DNA of 64,000 nt from Vibrio rhizosphaerae (GCF_024347095.1 NZ_AP024903.1:1054001-1118000); one strand, 5' to 3'. Shown: positions 1 through 9,762, counted from the first letter of the stretch. Notes: a model not told the origin generated them from the sequence alone. Translations and numbers: made by a program.

Positions 1-112
1 CCAGAACCTCACCGGCTTTGGGGTACATGACATCGACTTCTTCAATGCTGAGTGGCTGGTTCGGCCCCCAGGCAACGGCCGCTTTGGACTTGATAAATTT
101 CTGCTCTGACAT
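1..112 (-). CDS. frmA: S-(hydroxymethyl)glutathione dehydrogenase (class III alcohol dehydrogenase), N-terminal part
   Basis: Only the first 37 codons lie in the window; the gene runs off the left edge. The N-terminus reads MSEQKFIKSKAAVAWGPNQP, typical of class III zinc alcohol dehydrogenases, which oxidise the formaldehyde-glutathione adduct to S-formylglutathione in the cytoplasm. The ATG is at 112-110, preceded on the minus strand by a purine-rich GAAAGGAAGA stretch that serves as ribosome binding site. It is divergent from the LysR-type gene at 246, a common arrangement in which the regulator controls the dehydrogenase. The family call rests on a short stretch, so the exact paralogue is less sure than the family. 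Confidence 0.8.
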   Translation of the reverse strand, partial: MSEQKFIKSKAAVAWGPNQPLSIEEVDVMYPKAGEVL

Positions 113-245
113 GTTCTTCCTTTCCTGTCTCTCAGGTGATTGGGATCGTGTGATAAATCACGGTGAAATTGAGTATAGTTCTTTTCTTATATTTTATAAT
201 CAAGTAAAAAAGAGAATGACTTTTACAATATGGTAATAATAAATC

Positions 246-1133
246 ATGGCAATATGGGATGGTGTCAGCGAATTTGTCGCCGTTGCTGAGACGGAAAGTT
301 TTACCCGGGCGGCACAGAAACTTACGACATCGGTGGCTAATGTCAGTCGTCGAGTGGCAGCGTTAGAAGAACGTCTGGCGATTAAACTGTTGCTGCGTAC
401 AACCCGCAAGGTGTCATTGACAGAAGCGGGGCAGGTTTATTACCAACAATGTAAACAGTTAGTGGAAGGTCTGGAACATGCCGAACGGACCGTGACGCAA
501 ATGCAGCAGATGCCGATCGGGCGATTGAAAGTAACGGCTCCCGTGACCTACGGAGAGCAGAAAATTGCTCCATTGTTGCATGACTTTTTGCAACGTTACC
601 CGAAACTGGAGTTGGAACTGGTACTGACCAACCGGCAGCTGGACTTGATTGAGAACGGGGTTGATCTGGCGATTCGACTCGGACAATTACATGACTCCAG
701 CTTTGTCGTCAGGAAGTTAAGTCCCCGGCGGCTGCATGTCTGTGCGGCACCGGCATATCTGGCGCAATATGGCGAGCCGTACACATTAACGGAATTGTCT
801 AAACATCAGTGTCTGGTCGGAACTTATGATCACTGGCGTTTCAAAGATCATCATCATGCCCGTTCGCTGGGTATCCGGGGACGAATCCGTTGTAATAGTG
901 GTGTGGTGTTACTGGATGCGGCATTAAAAGGGATGGGGCTTGCTCAGTTACCGGATTATTATGTGGCACCTTATCTTGCCAGTGGTCAATTGGTTGAAGT
1001 CTTGGCCCGTTATCGGGATGACCGGGAAGGTGTCTGGGCGCTGTATCCGCAAAACCGACATATTTCACCGAAGGTCCGTTTACTGTCTGACTATCTTTAT
1101 GAAGCGCTCTCAGAAAAGCCGGGACACGGTTAA
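246..1133 (+). CDS. LysR-family transcriptional regulator, probable regulator of the divergent frmA
   Basis: This 295-residue protein has the usual LysR length and layout: a winged helix-turn-helix at residues 1-60 (FVAVAETESFTRAAQKL, then VSRRVAALEERL) and a periplasmic-binding-protein-like effector domain from about residue 90. The N-terminus resembles the subgroup that starts with W-[DE]-G-[VI]-x-[EA]-F and often sits beside glutathione-dependent formaldehyde dehydrogenase. Divergent placement with a 133-bp spacer to frmA suggests it controls that gene and itself. The inducer is not visible; formaldehyde or a related aldehyde is an inference from the neighbour. No strong Shine-Dalgarno precedes the ATG. 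Confidence 0.85.
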   Translation: MAIWDGVSEFVAVAETESFTRAAQKLTTSVANVSRRVAALEERLAIKLLLRTTRKVSLTEAGQVYYQQCKQLVEGLEHAERTVTQMQQMPIGRLKVTAPVTYGEQKIAPLLHDFLQRYPKLELELVLTNRQLDLIENGVDLAIRLGQLHDSSFVVRKLSPRRLHVCAAPAYLAQYGEPYTLTELSKHQCLVGTYDHWRFKDHHHARSLGIRGRIRCNSGVVLLDAALKGMGLAQLPDYYVAPYLASGQLVEVLARYRDDREGVWALYPQNRHISPKVRLLSDYLYEALSEKPGHG

Positions 1134-1206
1134 TATCAACGTGAAACATCCCGCGCCGATTCGGGTATAATGCGCGACAAGAGTAAATGTAAAAAATAGA
1201 GGATTC

Positions 1207-1737
1207 ATGCAGACGCAACATTTTTCTGCTGACGATGAACGGTTTATGCGCCGGGCGATCCAACTGGCACATCAAGCGGAACTGGAAGGGGAAGTCCCGG
1301 TCGGTGCCGTACTGGTCAAAGACGGGCAGATTATTGCAGAAGGTTGGAATCGGTCAATCACCACGCATGATGCAACAGCGCATGCGGAAATTCAGGTTTT
1401 GCGTCAAGCCGGGCAAGTGTTGGAAAACTACCGGCTGGTGGATTCAACTCTGTATGTCACGCTGGAGCCTTGCCCGATGTGTGCCGGGGCGTTATTACAC
1501 AGTCGGGTGAAACGGATTGTGTTTGGCGCATCGGACTTGAAAGCCGGTGCAGCAGGCACGGTGATGAACCTGTTTGAAAGTGATGCCGCTTACCATTATG
1601 CGCAGATAGAACCGGGGTTACTTGAAACGGAATGTCGCGAGCAGTTACAGTGCTTTTTCCGGCGGCGTCGGCAGGAGATCAAAGATCAGAAGCGTCAGCA
1701 ACGGGAGAATGACCAATCCGGTGAGCCGTCAGTCTGA
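1207..1737 (+). CDS. tadA: tRNA-specific adenosine-34 deaminase
   Basis: TadA deaminates adenosine to inosine at the wobble position of tRNA-Arg(ACG), which allows decoding of CGU, CGC and CGA. The zinc site is complete: H59 and catalytic E61 in TAHAEIQ, and C89/C92 in PCPMCAGALLHSR. The length (176 residues) is normal, with a basic C-terminal tail. An AGAGGA ribosome binding site lies just before the ATG. In E. coli tadA also neighbours mltF and purL, as here, although a small gene now sits between tadA and mltF. Enzyme and neighbourhood agree, so the call is firm. Confidence 0.95.
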   Translation: MQTQHFSADDERFMRRAIQLAHQAELEGEVPVGAVLVKDGQIIAEGWNRSITTHDATAHAEIQVLRQAGQVLENYRLVDSTLYVTLEPCPMCAGALLHSRVKRIVFGASDLKAGAAGTVMNLFESDAAYHYAQIEPGLLETECREQLQCFFRRRRQEIKDQKRQQRENDQSGEPSV

Positions 1738-1830
1738 ACCGGGATATCAGCCGGGTGTACCGATATGGGGTGTGCATCGGTGTACCGAATTCGGTGACAT
1801 CAGTAACAAGTATTGCTTGTGAAACATTAC

Positions 1831-1891
1831 CTGTAAAAAAATAGTCTCTGTAAAAAATAGTCTCTGTGAAAAAGTAGTCTCTGTAAGAAAG
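1831..1891. repeat. Short tandem repeat, three 16-17 bp units plus a decayed fourth
   Basis: The unit CTGTAAAAAAATAGTCT occurs at 1831-1847, again one A shorter at 1848-1863, as CTGTGAAAAAGTAGTCT at 1864-1880, and is followed by a partial decayed copy beginning CTGTAAGAAAG. It lies 93 bp after the tadA stop. The units differ slightly, so it is an old or slowly evolving array. No function can be assigned. Confidence 0.8.
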
Positions 1892-2119
1892 GAATGCTGG
1901 GGAAAATGACACAAGTAAAGCGACAAAAGCAGAAGTAAACGGATGATAATGACGGGGCTTCTGCGGGGAGCTTAAAGCGAGGGAAGTCGTTGGGAGAGTG
2001 TGCTGTCTCCTTCTGATTATTCTGGGAAGGAGACCTCTGTGGTTACTCGGTATAATTACTCGATATGATGACGATATTCCCGGTGTGGGATACGGATTCA
2101 GGCTTGTGAGTCAATCCAC
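1892..2119. other. Intergenic region with an inverted repeat
   Basis: No gene is visible here. The inverted repeat GTCTCCTTC (2005-2013) and GAAGGAGAC (2026-2034) gives a perfect 9-bp stem with a 12-base loop. It lies about 85 bases beyond the stop of the minus-strand small gene at 2120-2251. There is no T-run on either side, so it is not a standard intrinsic terminator. Confidence 0.5.
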
Positions 2120-2251
2120 TCAGGCTGCCTGATGCGTAAAAGCCCGGTGACGAGCAAAAATTTTCTTTTTATTGTTAGCTAACTTACGTTTGCGGTGAAT
2201 CGCTGCTGTTGTCCGCCATAAATGCTTGGACTTCATTCGTCTTTTCAGCAT
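2120..2251 (-). CDS. Small, highly basic protein of 43 residues, function unknown
   Basis: The frame runs from the ATG at 2251-2249 to a TGA at 2122-2120. It begins MLKRRMKSKHLWRTT and ends RHRAFTHQAA. It holds 8 Lys, 7 Arg and 4 His and no acidic residue, so it is strongly cationic and probably binds RNA, ribosomes or another polyanion. The best evidence that it is real is a perfect AGGAGGT Shine-Dalgarno (plus-strand 2257-2263) five bases before the ATG, the strongest in this part of the window. There is no membrane segment and no cysteine. It does not match bL34, bL36, Sra or ArfA as I know them. It lies downstream of mltF on the same strand but 243 bp away, with its own structured leader. 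I do not recognise the family. Confidence 0.7.
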   Translation of the reverse strand: MLKRRMKSKHLWRTTAAIHRKRKLANNKKKIFARHRAFTHQAA

Positions 2252-2494
2252 GGATTACCTCCTTTCAAAAATACCAATAAATAGTCAGTACAATCTCTTC
2301 TTGATAGCCTTCAATCGGCTTCAAGAATCAGACAATTGTCTTTTACAGATGTATTATGACCGGAAGATGAACCCGACGAACGTCGGGTATTCCTGAGGGC
2401 TGTTGACTTTAACATTAAGAAAATTACATCACGAAAAAGCAACAGCTCCTAATATGTAAGGGTTTCCATACCAAAAATCAAGCCTTGAATCCGG
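2252..2494 (-). promoter_or_regulatory. Leader region of the small basic protein gene with two hairpins
   Basis: Between mltF and the small gene there are two inverted repeats. At 2298-2327 TTCTTGA-T-AGCC pairs with GGCT-TCAAGAA (11 pairs, one bulged T, short loop). At 2371-2388 ACCCGACG and CGTCGGGT form a near-continuous palindrome. A CATAAT hexamer on the minus strand (plus 2353-2358) could be a -10 element, which would put the first hairpin in the 5' leader and the second upstream of the promoter. Neither hairpin is followed by a T-run in the minus direction. Confidence 0.4.
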
Positions 2495-4063
2495 TTATTG
2501 TGTCGCGGTCTCACTGGTATCGTCGGTTGTGGCTGTATTTTCATCGGATTCTATATCTTCAGCCGCACTATCTTGCTCTGTGGCTTCGTCTGCATCAGGG
2601 ATCATCGCCTGAATGACGGTCAGATCATCGACACTGGTACTATCGCTATCGGCCACTGTTTTGGCGTTGATGTGTCCGATCATACTCTGATAGTAGCGGC
2701 GGATATTTTCGACATACGCGAGCGCTTCATCTCCCCGGGCGTAACCATAACGGGTCTGGCTGAAATAACGGCGCTTTCTCAACAGAGGAAGGCGATCTTT
2801 CACATCTCCCCATGCATTTGGATCACCGCCTTGCTGTTTGGTCAGGTGACGTGCATCCATCATGTGTCCGTACCCCATATTATAAGAGGCCAAAGCGAAC
2901 CAGATCTTCTCATGATCGGGAATGGAATCCGGCACGCGGCTGACCATTCGGCGCAGATATCTGACACCCCCTCGGATCGACTGTTCCGGACTGAGCCGGT
3001 TGGTGATCCCAACGGATTTTGCGGTCGTCAGGGTGAGCATCATCATACCCCGGACGCCGGTTGGTGACTTGGCTCTTGGGTTCCAGTGCGACTCCTGATA
3101 CGACAATGCAGCGATGAGACGCCAGTCGAATTCACCTGAATATTTTTGAAATAGCGGGGTCCATTGGGGAAGTCTGCTGTCCAGTGCCCGGATAAAGGCT
3201 CTGGTATCGACATAGTCAAATGTCCCGACATGACCGATATATTTTTCTTCCAGTGAAGCGATTGTACCGGCTTGTTTCTGATTACCGAAAAATTCAATCA
3301 TCAGTGCATAGAGACTTTCATCATCCGAACGACGAATGAACCAAGAGATCGGCTGATCATCGGTAATCTCAAATGCGGTGGCTAAATCGGGATAGATTCG
3401 TTGTGCAAGAGAGATTTCAACGGAGTCAGCGATCGTGAACATCAATTCTCCCTGAGAGACTTCTTTGAGCAAATCATGAACATCTGAATCCGATTCAATC
3501 TGGAACTGAAACTGAGGATATTTCTTTTTGAGTCGTGTCAGCGTCTGCTCAAAATGAGAATCATCAACAACATTTAATACTTTATCTTGTTCAGGGGTAT
3601 TTAAGAGTTCTTGTTGTTTCTGAATCAATTGAGACATATTACGCGGGTGCCACTGTCCCTGACGATAGACGACTTGTTGGCTGACATAGTAATAAGCAGG
3701 GCCGGGGCGGAATTTCTGGATGCGTTGAGTATTTTGGATTTGACCGGCGGCAATGATATCGACTTCTCCTTTTTCCAAAGCAGGAAAAAGCGACGCCACA
3801 CGATAAACGGGTTTCATTTCCAGTTTGACACCGAGGGATTTGGCAAATTCGCGTGCCAGTTCATAATCCATCCCCGATGGCCCTTCCGGCCCGATAAAAT
3901 AGGAAAGCTGATTGTTGAGGGTCCCGACACGTAACACGCCTCGCTCACGGATCTGGTCGAGTTCACTTTTCGGTTTAGAGTCAATCTGACAGCCGCTGAG
4001 TAAAGTTACCATGAATACAAAAGCGAGGATGTTACGGGCCTGACGTTGGAATATTCGGATCAT
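2495..4063 (-). CDS. mltF: Membrane-bound lytic murein transglycosylase F
   Basis: MltF cleaves the MurNAc-GlcNAc bond of peptidoglycan, leaving 1,6-anhydro ends, at the cell envelope. The protein has an N-terminal signal with a lipobox-like LLSGC, a solute-binding-protein-like domain (about residues 30-265, regulatory in the family) and a C-terminal SLT domain. The catalytic glutamate is in SYQESHWNP (E324 with this start), followed by GVRGMMMLT and the ASYNMGYGHM motif. I chose the ATG at 4063 because it gives a compact signal peptide and has AAGAGA upstream; an in-frame ATG at 4087 adds eight residues but has no ribosome site. The C-terminal 60 residues are acidic and low in complexity. 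It is divergent from purL, as in E. coli. Confidence 0.92.
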   Translation of the reverse strand: MIRIFQRQARNILAFVFMVTLLSGCQIDSKPKSELDQIRERGVLRVGTLNNQLSYFIGPEGPSGMDYELAREFAKSLGVKLEMKPVYRVASLFPALEKGEVDIIAAGQIQNTQRIQKFRPGPAYYYVSQQVVYRQGQWHPRNMSQLIQKQQELLNTPEQDKVLNVVDDSHFEQTLTRLKKKYPQFQFQIESDSDVHDLLKEVSQGELMFTIADSVEISLAQRIYPDLATAFEITDDQPISWFIRRSDDESLYALMIEFFGNQKQAGTIASLEEKYIGHVGTFDYVDTRAFIRALDSRLPQWTPLFQKYSGEFDWRLIAALSYQESHWNPRAKSPTGVRGMMMLTLTTAKSVGITNRLSPEQSIRGGVRYLRRMVSRVPDSIPDHEKIWFALASYNMGYGHMMDARHLTKQQGGDPNAWGDVKDRLPLLRKRRYFSQTRYGYARGDEALAYVENIRRYYQSMIGHINAKTVADSDSTSVDDLTVIQAMIPDADEATEQDSAAEDIESDENTATTDDTSETATQ

Positions 4064-4201
4064 GTACAGCTTATCTCTTCTCATCATGATGCTTTTATAT
4101 CAAAGCGCCACCGAATCGCAACTTTTTGATGTATAAAATGGTAAATTATGTCGTTGTGAATAAGATGAAAGCGAGAGATTTCAAAATTCATGAAAAAAAT
4201 G

Positions 4202-4252
4202 ACGCAAACGGTTGCGTTTGGTGTTACATCACAAAAATAATTCCTTTATAAT
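4202..4252 (+). promoter_or_regulatory. PurR operator and sigma-70 promoter of purL
   Basis: ACGCAAACGGTTGCGT at 4202-4217 matches every fixed position of the PurR consensus ANGCAANCGNTTNCNT. It is followed by a -35 TTACAT (4224-4229), a 17-bp spacer and a perfect -10 TATAAT (4247-4252). The operator sits immediately upstream of the -35 box. Repression of purL by PurR with hypoxanthine or guanine is established in E. coli; here it is inferred from the site. Confidence 0.85.
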
Positions 4253-4359
4253 GCGCCGCACAATGTCGTTAAAATTGGTATGCATTCAACTCTTTTCAAT
4301 TTAATTGCTTGAATTTATTCCAATACTATCTTAACCAACAGCAACAGAGACCTAAGCAC

Positions 4360-7300
4360 ATGAGAATTTTCCGTGGCTCCCCAGCGCTTTCTGAATTCCG
4401 GGTAAACAAACTTCTTGAACGGTGTCGCGAACTGCGCTTACCCGTGACTGGTATTTACGCAGAATTCATGCACTTTGCTGATCTGACCGCCGATTTGGAT
4501 CGTCAAGAAACAGAGAAGTTAGAAAAATTGCTGACTTATGGCCCGACCATTGAAGAGCATCAGCCAGAAGGTTTATTGTTGCTGGTTACGCCGCGTCCGG
4601 GCACGATTTCCCCATGGTCATCGAAGTCGAGCGATATTGCACATAACTGCGGCCTTGAGAAAGTCAAACGTTTGGAACGGGGTACGGCTTACTATATTGA
4701 GTCCTCGGCAACCTTGACTGAAGCAGAGCAAAGCACACTGAAAGCATTACTTCATGACCGCATGATGGAAGTTGTGTTTACCGATTTGGAATCGGCTGCT
4801 CAGCTATTTCATAGTGCGACTCCGGCACCGGTCACAGCCGTTGATGTCTTGGGCGGCGGGCGCAAAGCTCTGGCTGAGGCCAATCTGACTTTAGGACTGG
4901 CACTGGCTGAAGATGAAATCGACTATCTGGTCGAGAACTTCACCAAACTGGGGCGTAATCCAAATGATATTGAGCTGATGATGTTTGCTCAGGCAAACTC
5001 AGAACATTGTCGGCATAAAATCTTTAACGCGGACTGGACGATTGATGGCGTTCAACAAGAAAAGTCCCTGTTTAAGATGATTAAAAATACTTATGAAACG
5101 ACTCCCGATTATGTTTTGTCGGCATACAAAGATAATGCCGCAGTCATGACCGGCTCTAAAGTCGGACGTTTCTTCCCTGATCCGCAGACCCGCCAGTACA
5201 CCTATCATACCGAGGATACCCATATCCTGATGAAGGTGGAGACCCATAACCACCCGACCGCTATCTCACCTTGGCCCGGAGCCTCGACCGGAAGCGGCGG
5301 TGAAATTCGTGATGAGGGCGCAACCGGGATTGGCGGGAAACCCAAAGCCGGTCTGGTTGGCTTTACCGTCTCTAACTTGCGTATTCCGCATTTTGAACAG
5401 CCGTGGGAGACCGATTTCGGTAAACCGGGCCGGATCGTCAATGCACTGGATATTATGATTGAAGGCCCATTGGGCGGCGCGGCATTTAACAATGAATTCG
5501 GTCGTCCGAATTTGTTGGGCTATTTCCGGACCTATGAAGAGAAAGTGACGTCTCACGCCGGTGAAGAAATCCGGGGTTACCATAAGCCGATTATGATTGC
5601 CGGTGGGATGGGGAACATTCGCGAAGACCATATCCAGAAGAAAGAGATTCCGGTCGGAGCCAGTCTGATTGTGTTGGGTGGCCCGGCAATGAACATTGGT
5701 TTGGGCGGCGGCGCTGCCTCTTCGATGGCGTCCGGTCAGTCGGCTGAAGATCTCGACTTTGCGTCGGTGCAGCGGGAAAACCCTGAAATGGAACGCCGCT
5801 GTCAGGAAGTGATTGACCGCTGTTGGCAGTTGGGTGAGAACAACCCGATTGCCTTTATCCATGATGTCGGTGCCGGTGGTATTTCAAATGCGTTGCCGGA
5901 GCTGGTCAATGACGGAGAGCGTGGTGGTAAATTCCAGCTACGTGATGTGCCGAATGATGAGCCGGGGATGAGCCCGCTGGAAATCTGGTGTAATGAATCG
6001 CAAGAGCGTTATGTGCTGGCGGTTGCGCCTGAGCATATGGAAGCCTTTGATGCAATCTGTCGCCGTGAACGTGCCCCTTATGCGGTGGTCGGTGTCGCGA
6101 CGGAAGAACGTCACCTGACACTGGAAGATTCACATTTTAACAACACGCCAATTGATATGCCGATGGATATTCTGTTGGGTAAACCGCCGAAAATGCATCG
6201 CGAAGCCACCACGCTGAAAGTGCAGGGGACGGCACTGGATCGCAGTGGTATCGAGTTGAATGAAGCGGTTGAGCGTGTGTTGCGTCTCCCTGCCGTGGCT
6301 GAAAAAACCTTCCTGATTACCATTGGGGATCGTTCGGTTACCGGCATGGTGGCACGCGATCAGATGGTCGGCCCGTGGCAAGTTCCGGTTGCCAACTGTG
6401 CGGTTACCACCGCCAGCTTTGATACCTATTGTGGCGAAGCGATGTCGATGGGCGAACGGACACCGGTGGCATTGCTTGATTTTGCTGCCTCTGCGCGTCT
6501 GGCCGTGGCGGAGTCGCTGACCAATATTGCGGCGACCGACATTGGCGACCTGAAACATATTAAATTATCGGCCAACTGGATGTCTCCGGCAGGCCACCCG
6601 GGCGAAGACGCGGGTTTGTATGAAGCCGTGAAAGCGGTCGGCGAAGAATTATGTCCGGCCCTTGGCCTGACCATCCCGGTCGGTAAAGACTCTATGTCGA
6701 TGAAGACCAAGTGGGATGAGGCCAACGGTGAACAAAAAGAAGTCACGTCACCTTTGTCACTGATTATTACCGCGTTTGCCCGGGTTGAAGATGTGCGTAA
6801 GACGGTGACGCCACAATTGCGCACCGATCTGGGAGAGACGCGACTGATTGCGATTGATCTGGGCAACGGGAAAAATCGCCTCGGTGCAACAGCATTAGCG
6901 CAGGTATACAAACAGTTAGGTGACCAACCGGCTGACGTGGATGATGCGCAACAACTGAAACGTTTCTTTGATGCGATTCAGGCTTTGGTTCGGATGAACA
7001 AACTGATGGCATACCACGATAAAGGGGATGGCGGTCTGTTTGTGACGCTGGCAGAAATGGCATTTGCCGGCCACTGCGGCGTCAATGTTGATATTACCGC
7101 GCTGGGCGATGATGTCCTTTCGGTGCTGTTTAACGAAGAACTGGGCGCAGTGATTCAGGTACATGAACAGGATATAGACTTTGTTCTGAGCACGCTGGAA
7201 CAGCTGGGCCTGCAAAACTGTTCACATGTGATTGGTACTGTGGAAGATTCAGACCGTGTGGTGGTGACGCAACAGGGGCAGGTGGTTTATGAGCGTTCCA

Positions 7301-8256
7301 GAACGGAACTGAGAACTATCTGGGCTGAAACAACCTATCAGATGCAAGCCCTGCGGGATAACCCGGACTGTGCAAAACAAGAGTTTGCTGCCAAGCAGGA
7401 TAATACCGATCCCGGATTGAATGTCCATCTGAGCTACGATATTCATGAAGACGTGGCTGCGCCGTTTATCAACACCGGCACCAGACCAAAAATGGCTGTA
7501 TTGCGTGAACAAGGGGTCAACTCTCATGTTGAAATGGCTGCCGCTTTTGAACGAGCTGGTTTCGATGCGGTTGACGTGCATATGAGTGATGTACTGGCGG
7601 GCCGTATCACTTTAGAACAGTATCAGGGATTAGTGGCTTGTGGTGGCTTCTCTTATGGTGATGTTTTAGGTGCCGGCGAAGGTTGGGCCAAATCGATTCT
7701 GTTCAATACGCAAGCCAGAGAGATGTTTGAAGGATTCTTCAATCGTCAGGATACATTCGCTCTGGGTGTGTGTAACGGATGTCAAATGTTATCGAACCTC
7801 AGAGATTTAATCCCGGGCGCTGATTTATGGCCGCGGTTTGTCCGTAATGAGTCGGAGCGTTTTGAAGCGCGTTTCAGTCTGGTTGAGGTTCAACCATCTG
7901 ATTCCGTGTTCTTGAACGGTATGGCGGGATCACGGATGCCGATTGCTGTGTCTCATGGAGAAGGCCGGGTTGAAGTGCGTGATCTGGCGCATCTCACGGC
8001 GATTGAACAGTCAGGGACCGTGGCACTTCGCTATGTCGATAATCATGGACAACCGACCCAGCAATATCCGAATAACCCGAATGGTTCACCGAATGCGATT
8101 ACCGGTCTGACCACCACCGATGGCCGTGTGACCATCATGATGCCTCACCCGGAGCGTGTTTTCCGTACCGTCGTGAACTCATGGCATCCTGATTCGTGGG
8201 GTGAAAATGGTGCTTGGATGCGGATGTTCCAGAATGCCCGGAAAAATCTTGGCTAA
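4360..8256 (+). CDS. purL: Phosphoribosylformylglycinamidine synthase, single-chain type
   Basis: PurL converts FGAR, glutamine and ATP to FGAM, the fourth step of purine synthesis. The 1298 residues match the large proteobacterial single-chain form: an N-terminal PurS-like domain ([14 protein letters not shown]), a linker, two AIR-synthase-like halves (with [20 protein letters not shown]) and a C-terminal glutaminase domain. The nucleophile is C1138 in GVCNGCQML, with the MPHPERVFR histidine and glutamate near the end. I chose the ATG at 4360, not the upstream one at 4309, because [14 protein letters not shown] aligns with the known E. coli start and GAGA lies about 9 bases upstream. It is monocistronic, with a terminator directly after it. 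Confidence 0.97.
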   Translation: MRIFRGSPALSEFRVNKLLERCRELRLPVTGIYAEFMHFADLTADLDRQETEKLEKLLTYGPTIEEHQPEGLLLLVTPRPGTISPWSSKSSDIAHNCGLEKVKRLERGTAYYIESSATLTEAEQSTLKALLHDRMMEVVFTDLESAAQLFHSATPAPVTAVDVLGGGRKALAEANLTLGLALAEDEIDYLVENFTKLGRNPNDIELMMFAQANSEHCRHKIFNADWTIDGVQQEKSLFKMIKNTYETTPDYVLSAYKDNAAVMTGSKVGRFFPDPQTRQYTYHTEDTHILMKVETHNHPTAISPWPGASTGSGGEIRDEGATGIGGKPKAGLVGFTVSNLRIPHFEQPWETDFGKPGRIVNALDIMIEGPLGGAAFNNEFGRPNLLGYFRTYEEKVTSHAGEEIRGYHKPIMIAGGMGNIREDHIQKKEIPVGASLIVLGGPAMNIGLGGGAASSMASGQSAEDLDFASVQRENPEMERRCQEVIDRCWQLGENNPIAFIHDVGAGGISNALPELVNDGERGGKFQLRDVPNDEPGMSPLEIWCNESQERYVLAVAPEHMEAFDAICRRERAPYAVVGVATEERHLTLEDSHFNNTPIDMPMDILLGKPPKMHREATTLKVQGTALDRSGIELNEAVERVLRLPAVAEKTFLITIGDRSVTGMVARDQMVGPWQVPVANCAVTTASFDTYCGEAMSMGERTPVALLDFAASARLAVAESLTNIAATDIGDLKHIKLSANWMSPAGHPGEDAGLYEAVKAVGEELCPALGLTIPVGKDSMSMKTKWDEANGEQKEVTSPLSLIITAFARVEDVRKTVTPQLRTDLGETRLIAIDLGNGKNRLGATALAQVYKQLGDQPADVDDAQQLKRFFDAIQALVRMNKLMAYHDKGDGGLFVTLAEMAFAGHCGVNVDITALGDDVLSVLFNEELGAVIQVHEQDIDFVLSTLEQLGLQNCSHVIGTVEDSDRVVVTQQGQVVYERSRTELRTIWAETTYQMQALRDNPDCAKQEFAAKQDNTDPGLNVHLSYDIHEDVAAPFINTGTRPKMAVLREQGVNSHVEMAAAFERAGFDAVDVHMSDVLAGRITLEQYQGLVACGGFSYGDVLGAGEGWAKSILFNTQAREMFEGFFNRQDTFALGVCNGCQMLSNLRDLIPGADLWPRFVRNESERFEARFSLVEVQPSDSVFLNGMAGSRMPIAVSHGEGRVEVRDLAHLTAIEQSGTVALRYVDNHGQPTQQYPNNPNGSPNAITGLTTTDGRVTIMMPHPERVFRTVVNSWHPDSWGENGAWMRMFQNARKNLG

Positions 8257-8287
8257 CGTCTGAGTCAGCACATCACAAATACGAGAG

Positions 8288-8323
8288 AAATCCCTTGTCA
8301 GTCGGCGAGGGATTTTTTTTTTG
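8288..8323 (+). terminator. Intrinsic terminator of purL
   Basis: AAATCCCT and AGGGATTT form an 8-bp stem with a 12-base loop, followed by a run of nine or more T, about 32 bp after the purL stop. Confidence 0.88.
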
Positions 8324-8516
8324 CTTATTTTATGTTGTTAAATTGTTTCATAAGTAAATATTTTGCTCACTTTTTTTTACATATTTTCTGGCGGCATCTG
8401 CTAAAAAAATTATTAAAATTAATATTATTATCTACATTATTTCAGTTTTTAGATGCTTAAATCTAAAATTGACCGAGATCATTGGTTTTTAATGCTTATT
8501 TTTGTTGATTTGTTGG

Positions 8517-8545
8517 TTGAAAGCACTGTATTGTCTGCATAAATA
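8517..8545 (+). promoter_or_regulatory. Probable sigma-70 promoter of ald
   Basis: TTGAAA at 8517-8522 and TAAATA at 8540-8545 are separated by exactly 17 bp, about 30 bp before the ald start. The 170 bp upstream (8330-8500) are very AT-rich, which fits an Lrp- or H-NS-type control region, but no specific operator was identified. Confidence 0.55.
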
Positions 8546-8575
8546 ACAACGTTAATTTTTGCAGAGGATAAGGAT

Positions 8576-9694
8576 ATGTTGATCGGTGTACCTAAAGAAA
8601 TTAAGAACCATGAATACCGCGTCGGGATGACGCCTGCGAGCGTGAAGGAATTAACGAAAAGAGGACATCACATTTTGGTTGAGACCTTAGCGGGTGATGG
8701 TATCGGCTTCTCTGATCAGGATTATATCGATGCCGGTGCCTCGATTAGCCCCAATGCCGCGAAGGTTTTCGCTGAAAGCGACATGATTGTAAAGGTGAAG
8801 GAACCTCAGGCGGGCGAGCGTGCGATGTTGCGGGAGGATCAAATCCTGTTTACTTATCTCCACCTCGCCCCCGATGCCCCTCAGACCCACGATTTAATAC
8901 AAAGTAAAGCGGTCTGCATTGCTTATGAAACCGTCACCAGTGCGAACCGAACCTTACCGCTGTTGGCTCCGATGTCCGAAGTCGCCGGGCGAATGTCGAT
9001 TCAGGCGGCAATGACTTCATTAGAAAAATCACACGCAGGGCGTGGGTTGTTATTGGGCGGTGTTCCCGGGGTTGAGCCAGCCAAAGTGACGGTGATCGGG
9101 GCGGGCGTAGTGGGACGTAATGCCGCACAAATGGCAGCCGGTTTAGGCGCTGAGGTTGTGATTATCGATAAAAATATTGATGCTCTGCGTGATATCGATG
9201 CGATTTATCAAGGAAAAATCACTACGGTTTATTCCACAGCCGATGCGATTGAGAAGCATGTTTTATCGGCTGATGTTGTGATCGGCTCGGTATTGCTCCC
9301 CGGCGCAGAAGCCCCGAAACTGATTACCGCAGAGATGGTGAAAAAGATGAAGTCAGGTGCGGTATTGGTTGATGTGGCGATTGATCAGGGGGGCTGTGCT
9401 GAAACATCGAAAGCGACCACGCATCAGGAGCCGACCTATATTGTGGATGAAGTGGTGCATTACTGTGTCGCCAATATGCCCGGCGGGGTTGCCCGGACGT
9501 CGACGGTGGCTCTGAATAACGCCACACTGCCTTATATTATCGCACTGGCTGAAAAAGGTTACCGGGCGGCACTGCTTGCTGACGAACATTTCCTGAATGG
9601 GCTGAATGTGTGTCACGGTCAGCTGACCAACCGCTTTGTTGCAGAAAGCCACGGTTTAGATTATGTCGATGCCAAGGTTGCTTTAACCGGTTAA
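8576..9694 (+). CDS. ald: Alanine dehydrogenase
   Basis: This enzyme interconverts L-alanine and pyruvate plus ammonia with NAD, and is used for alanine catabolism or ammonia assimilation. The 372 residues match the family. The N-terminus MLIGVPKEIKNHEYRVGMTP is the alanine dehydrogenase/PNT signature; a Rossmann NAD-binding motif (VIGAGVVGRNAAQMAAG) starts near residue 172. The C-terminal region carries NMPGGVARTSTVALNNATLP, typical of Ald. AGAGGA lies about 8 bases before the ATG. It is a single-gene unit. The Ald call is preferred to transhydrogenase subunit PntA because there is no membrane segment and the length is right for Ald. Confidence 0.95.
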   Translation: MLIGVPKEIKNHEYRVGMTPASVKELTKRGHHILVETLAGDGIGFSDQDYIDAGASISPNAAKVFAESDMIVKVKEPQAGERAMLREDQILFTYLHLAPDAPQTHDLIQSKAVCIAYETVTSANRTLPLLAPMSEVAGRMSIQAAMTSLEKSHAGRGLLLGGVPGVEPAKVTVIGAGVVGRNAAQMAAGLGAEVVIIDKNIDALRDIDAIYQGKITTVYSTADAIEKHVLSADVVIGSVLLPGAEAPKLITAEMVKKMKSGAVLVDVAIDQGGCAETSKATTHQEPTYIVDEVVHYCVANMPGGVARTSTVALNNATLPYIIALAEKGYRAALLADEHFLNGLNVCHGQLTNRFVAESHGLDYVDAKVALTG

Positions 9695-9735
9695 TGGCGA
9701 ATTGCACATTGCTGTAATCCTTGTGATGATTGCCG

Positions 9736-9762
9736 GTGAGCGGTTGAGTTTCAATCGCTCAC
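9736..9762 (+). terminator. Hairpin after ald, weak terminator
   Basis: GTGAGCGGTTGA and TCAATCGCTCAC form a 12-bp stem (one G-T wobble) with a three-base loop, 42 bp after the ald stop. The following sequence TTGTGCTTTATTT is only moderately T-rich. Confidence 0.5.

Noticed and set aside
2498..3067. Plus-strand open frame of 189 codons opposite mltF
   Set aside because: It is antisense to the conserved SLT domain of mltF, and its composition is that of a shadow frame.
5266..5862. Long antisense open frame of 198 codons inside purL
   Set aside because: It is an antisense shadow of a highly conserved gene with GC-rich third positions.
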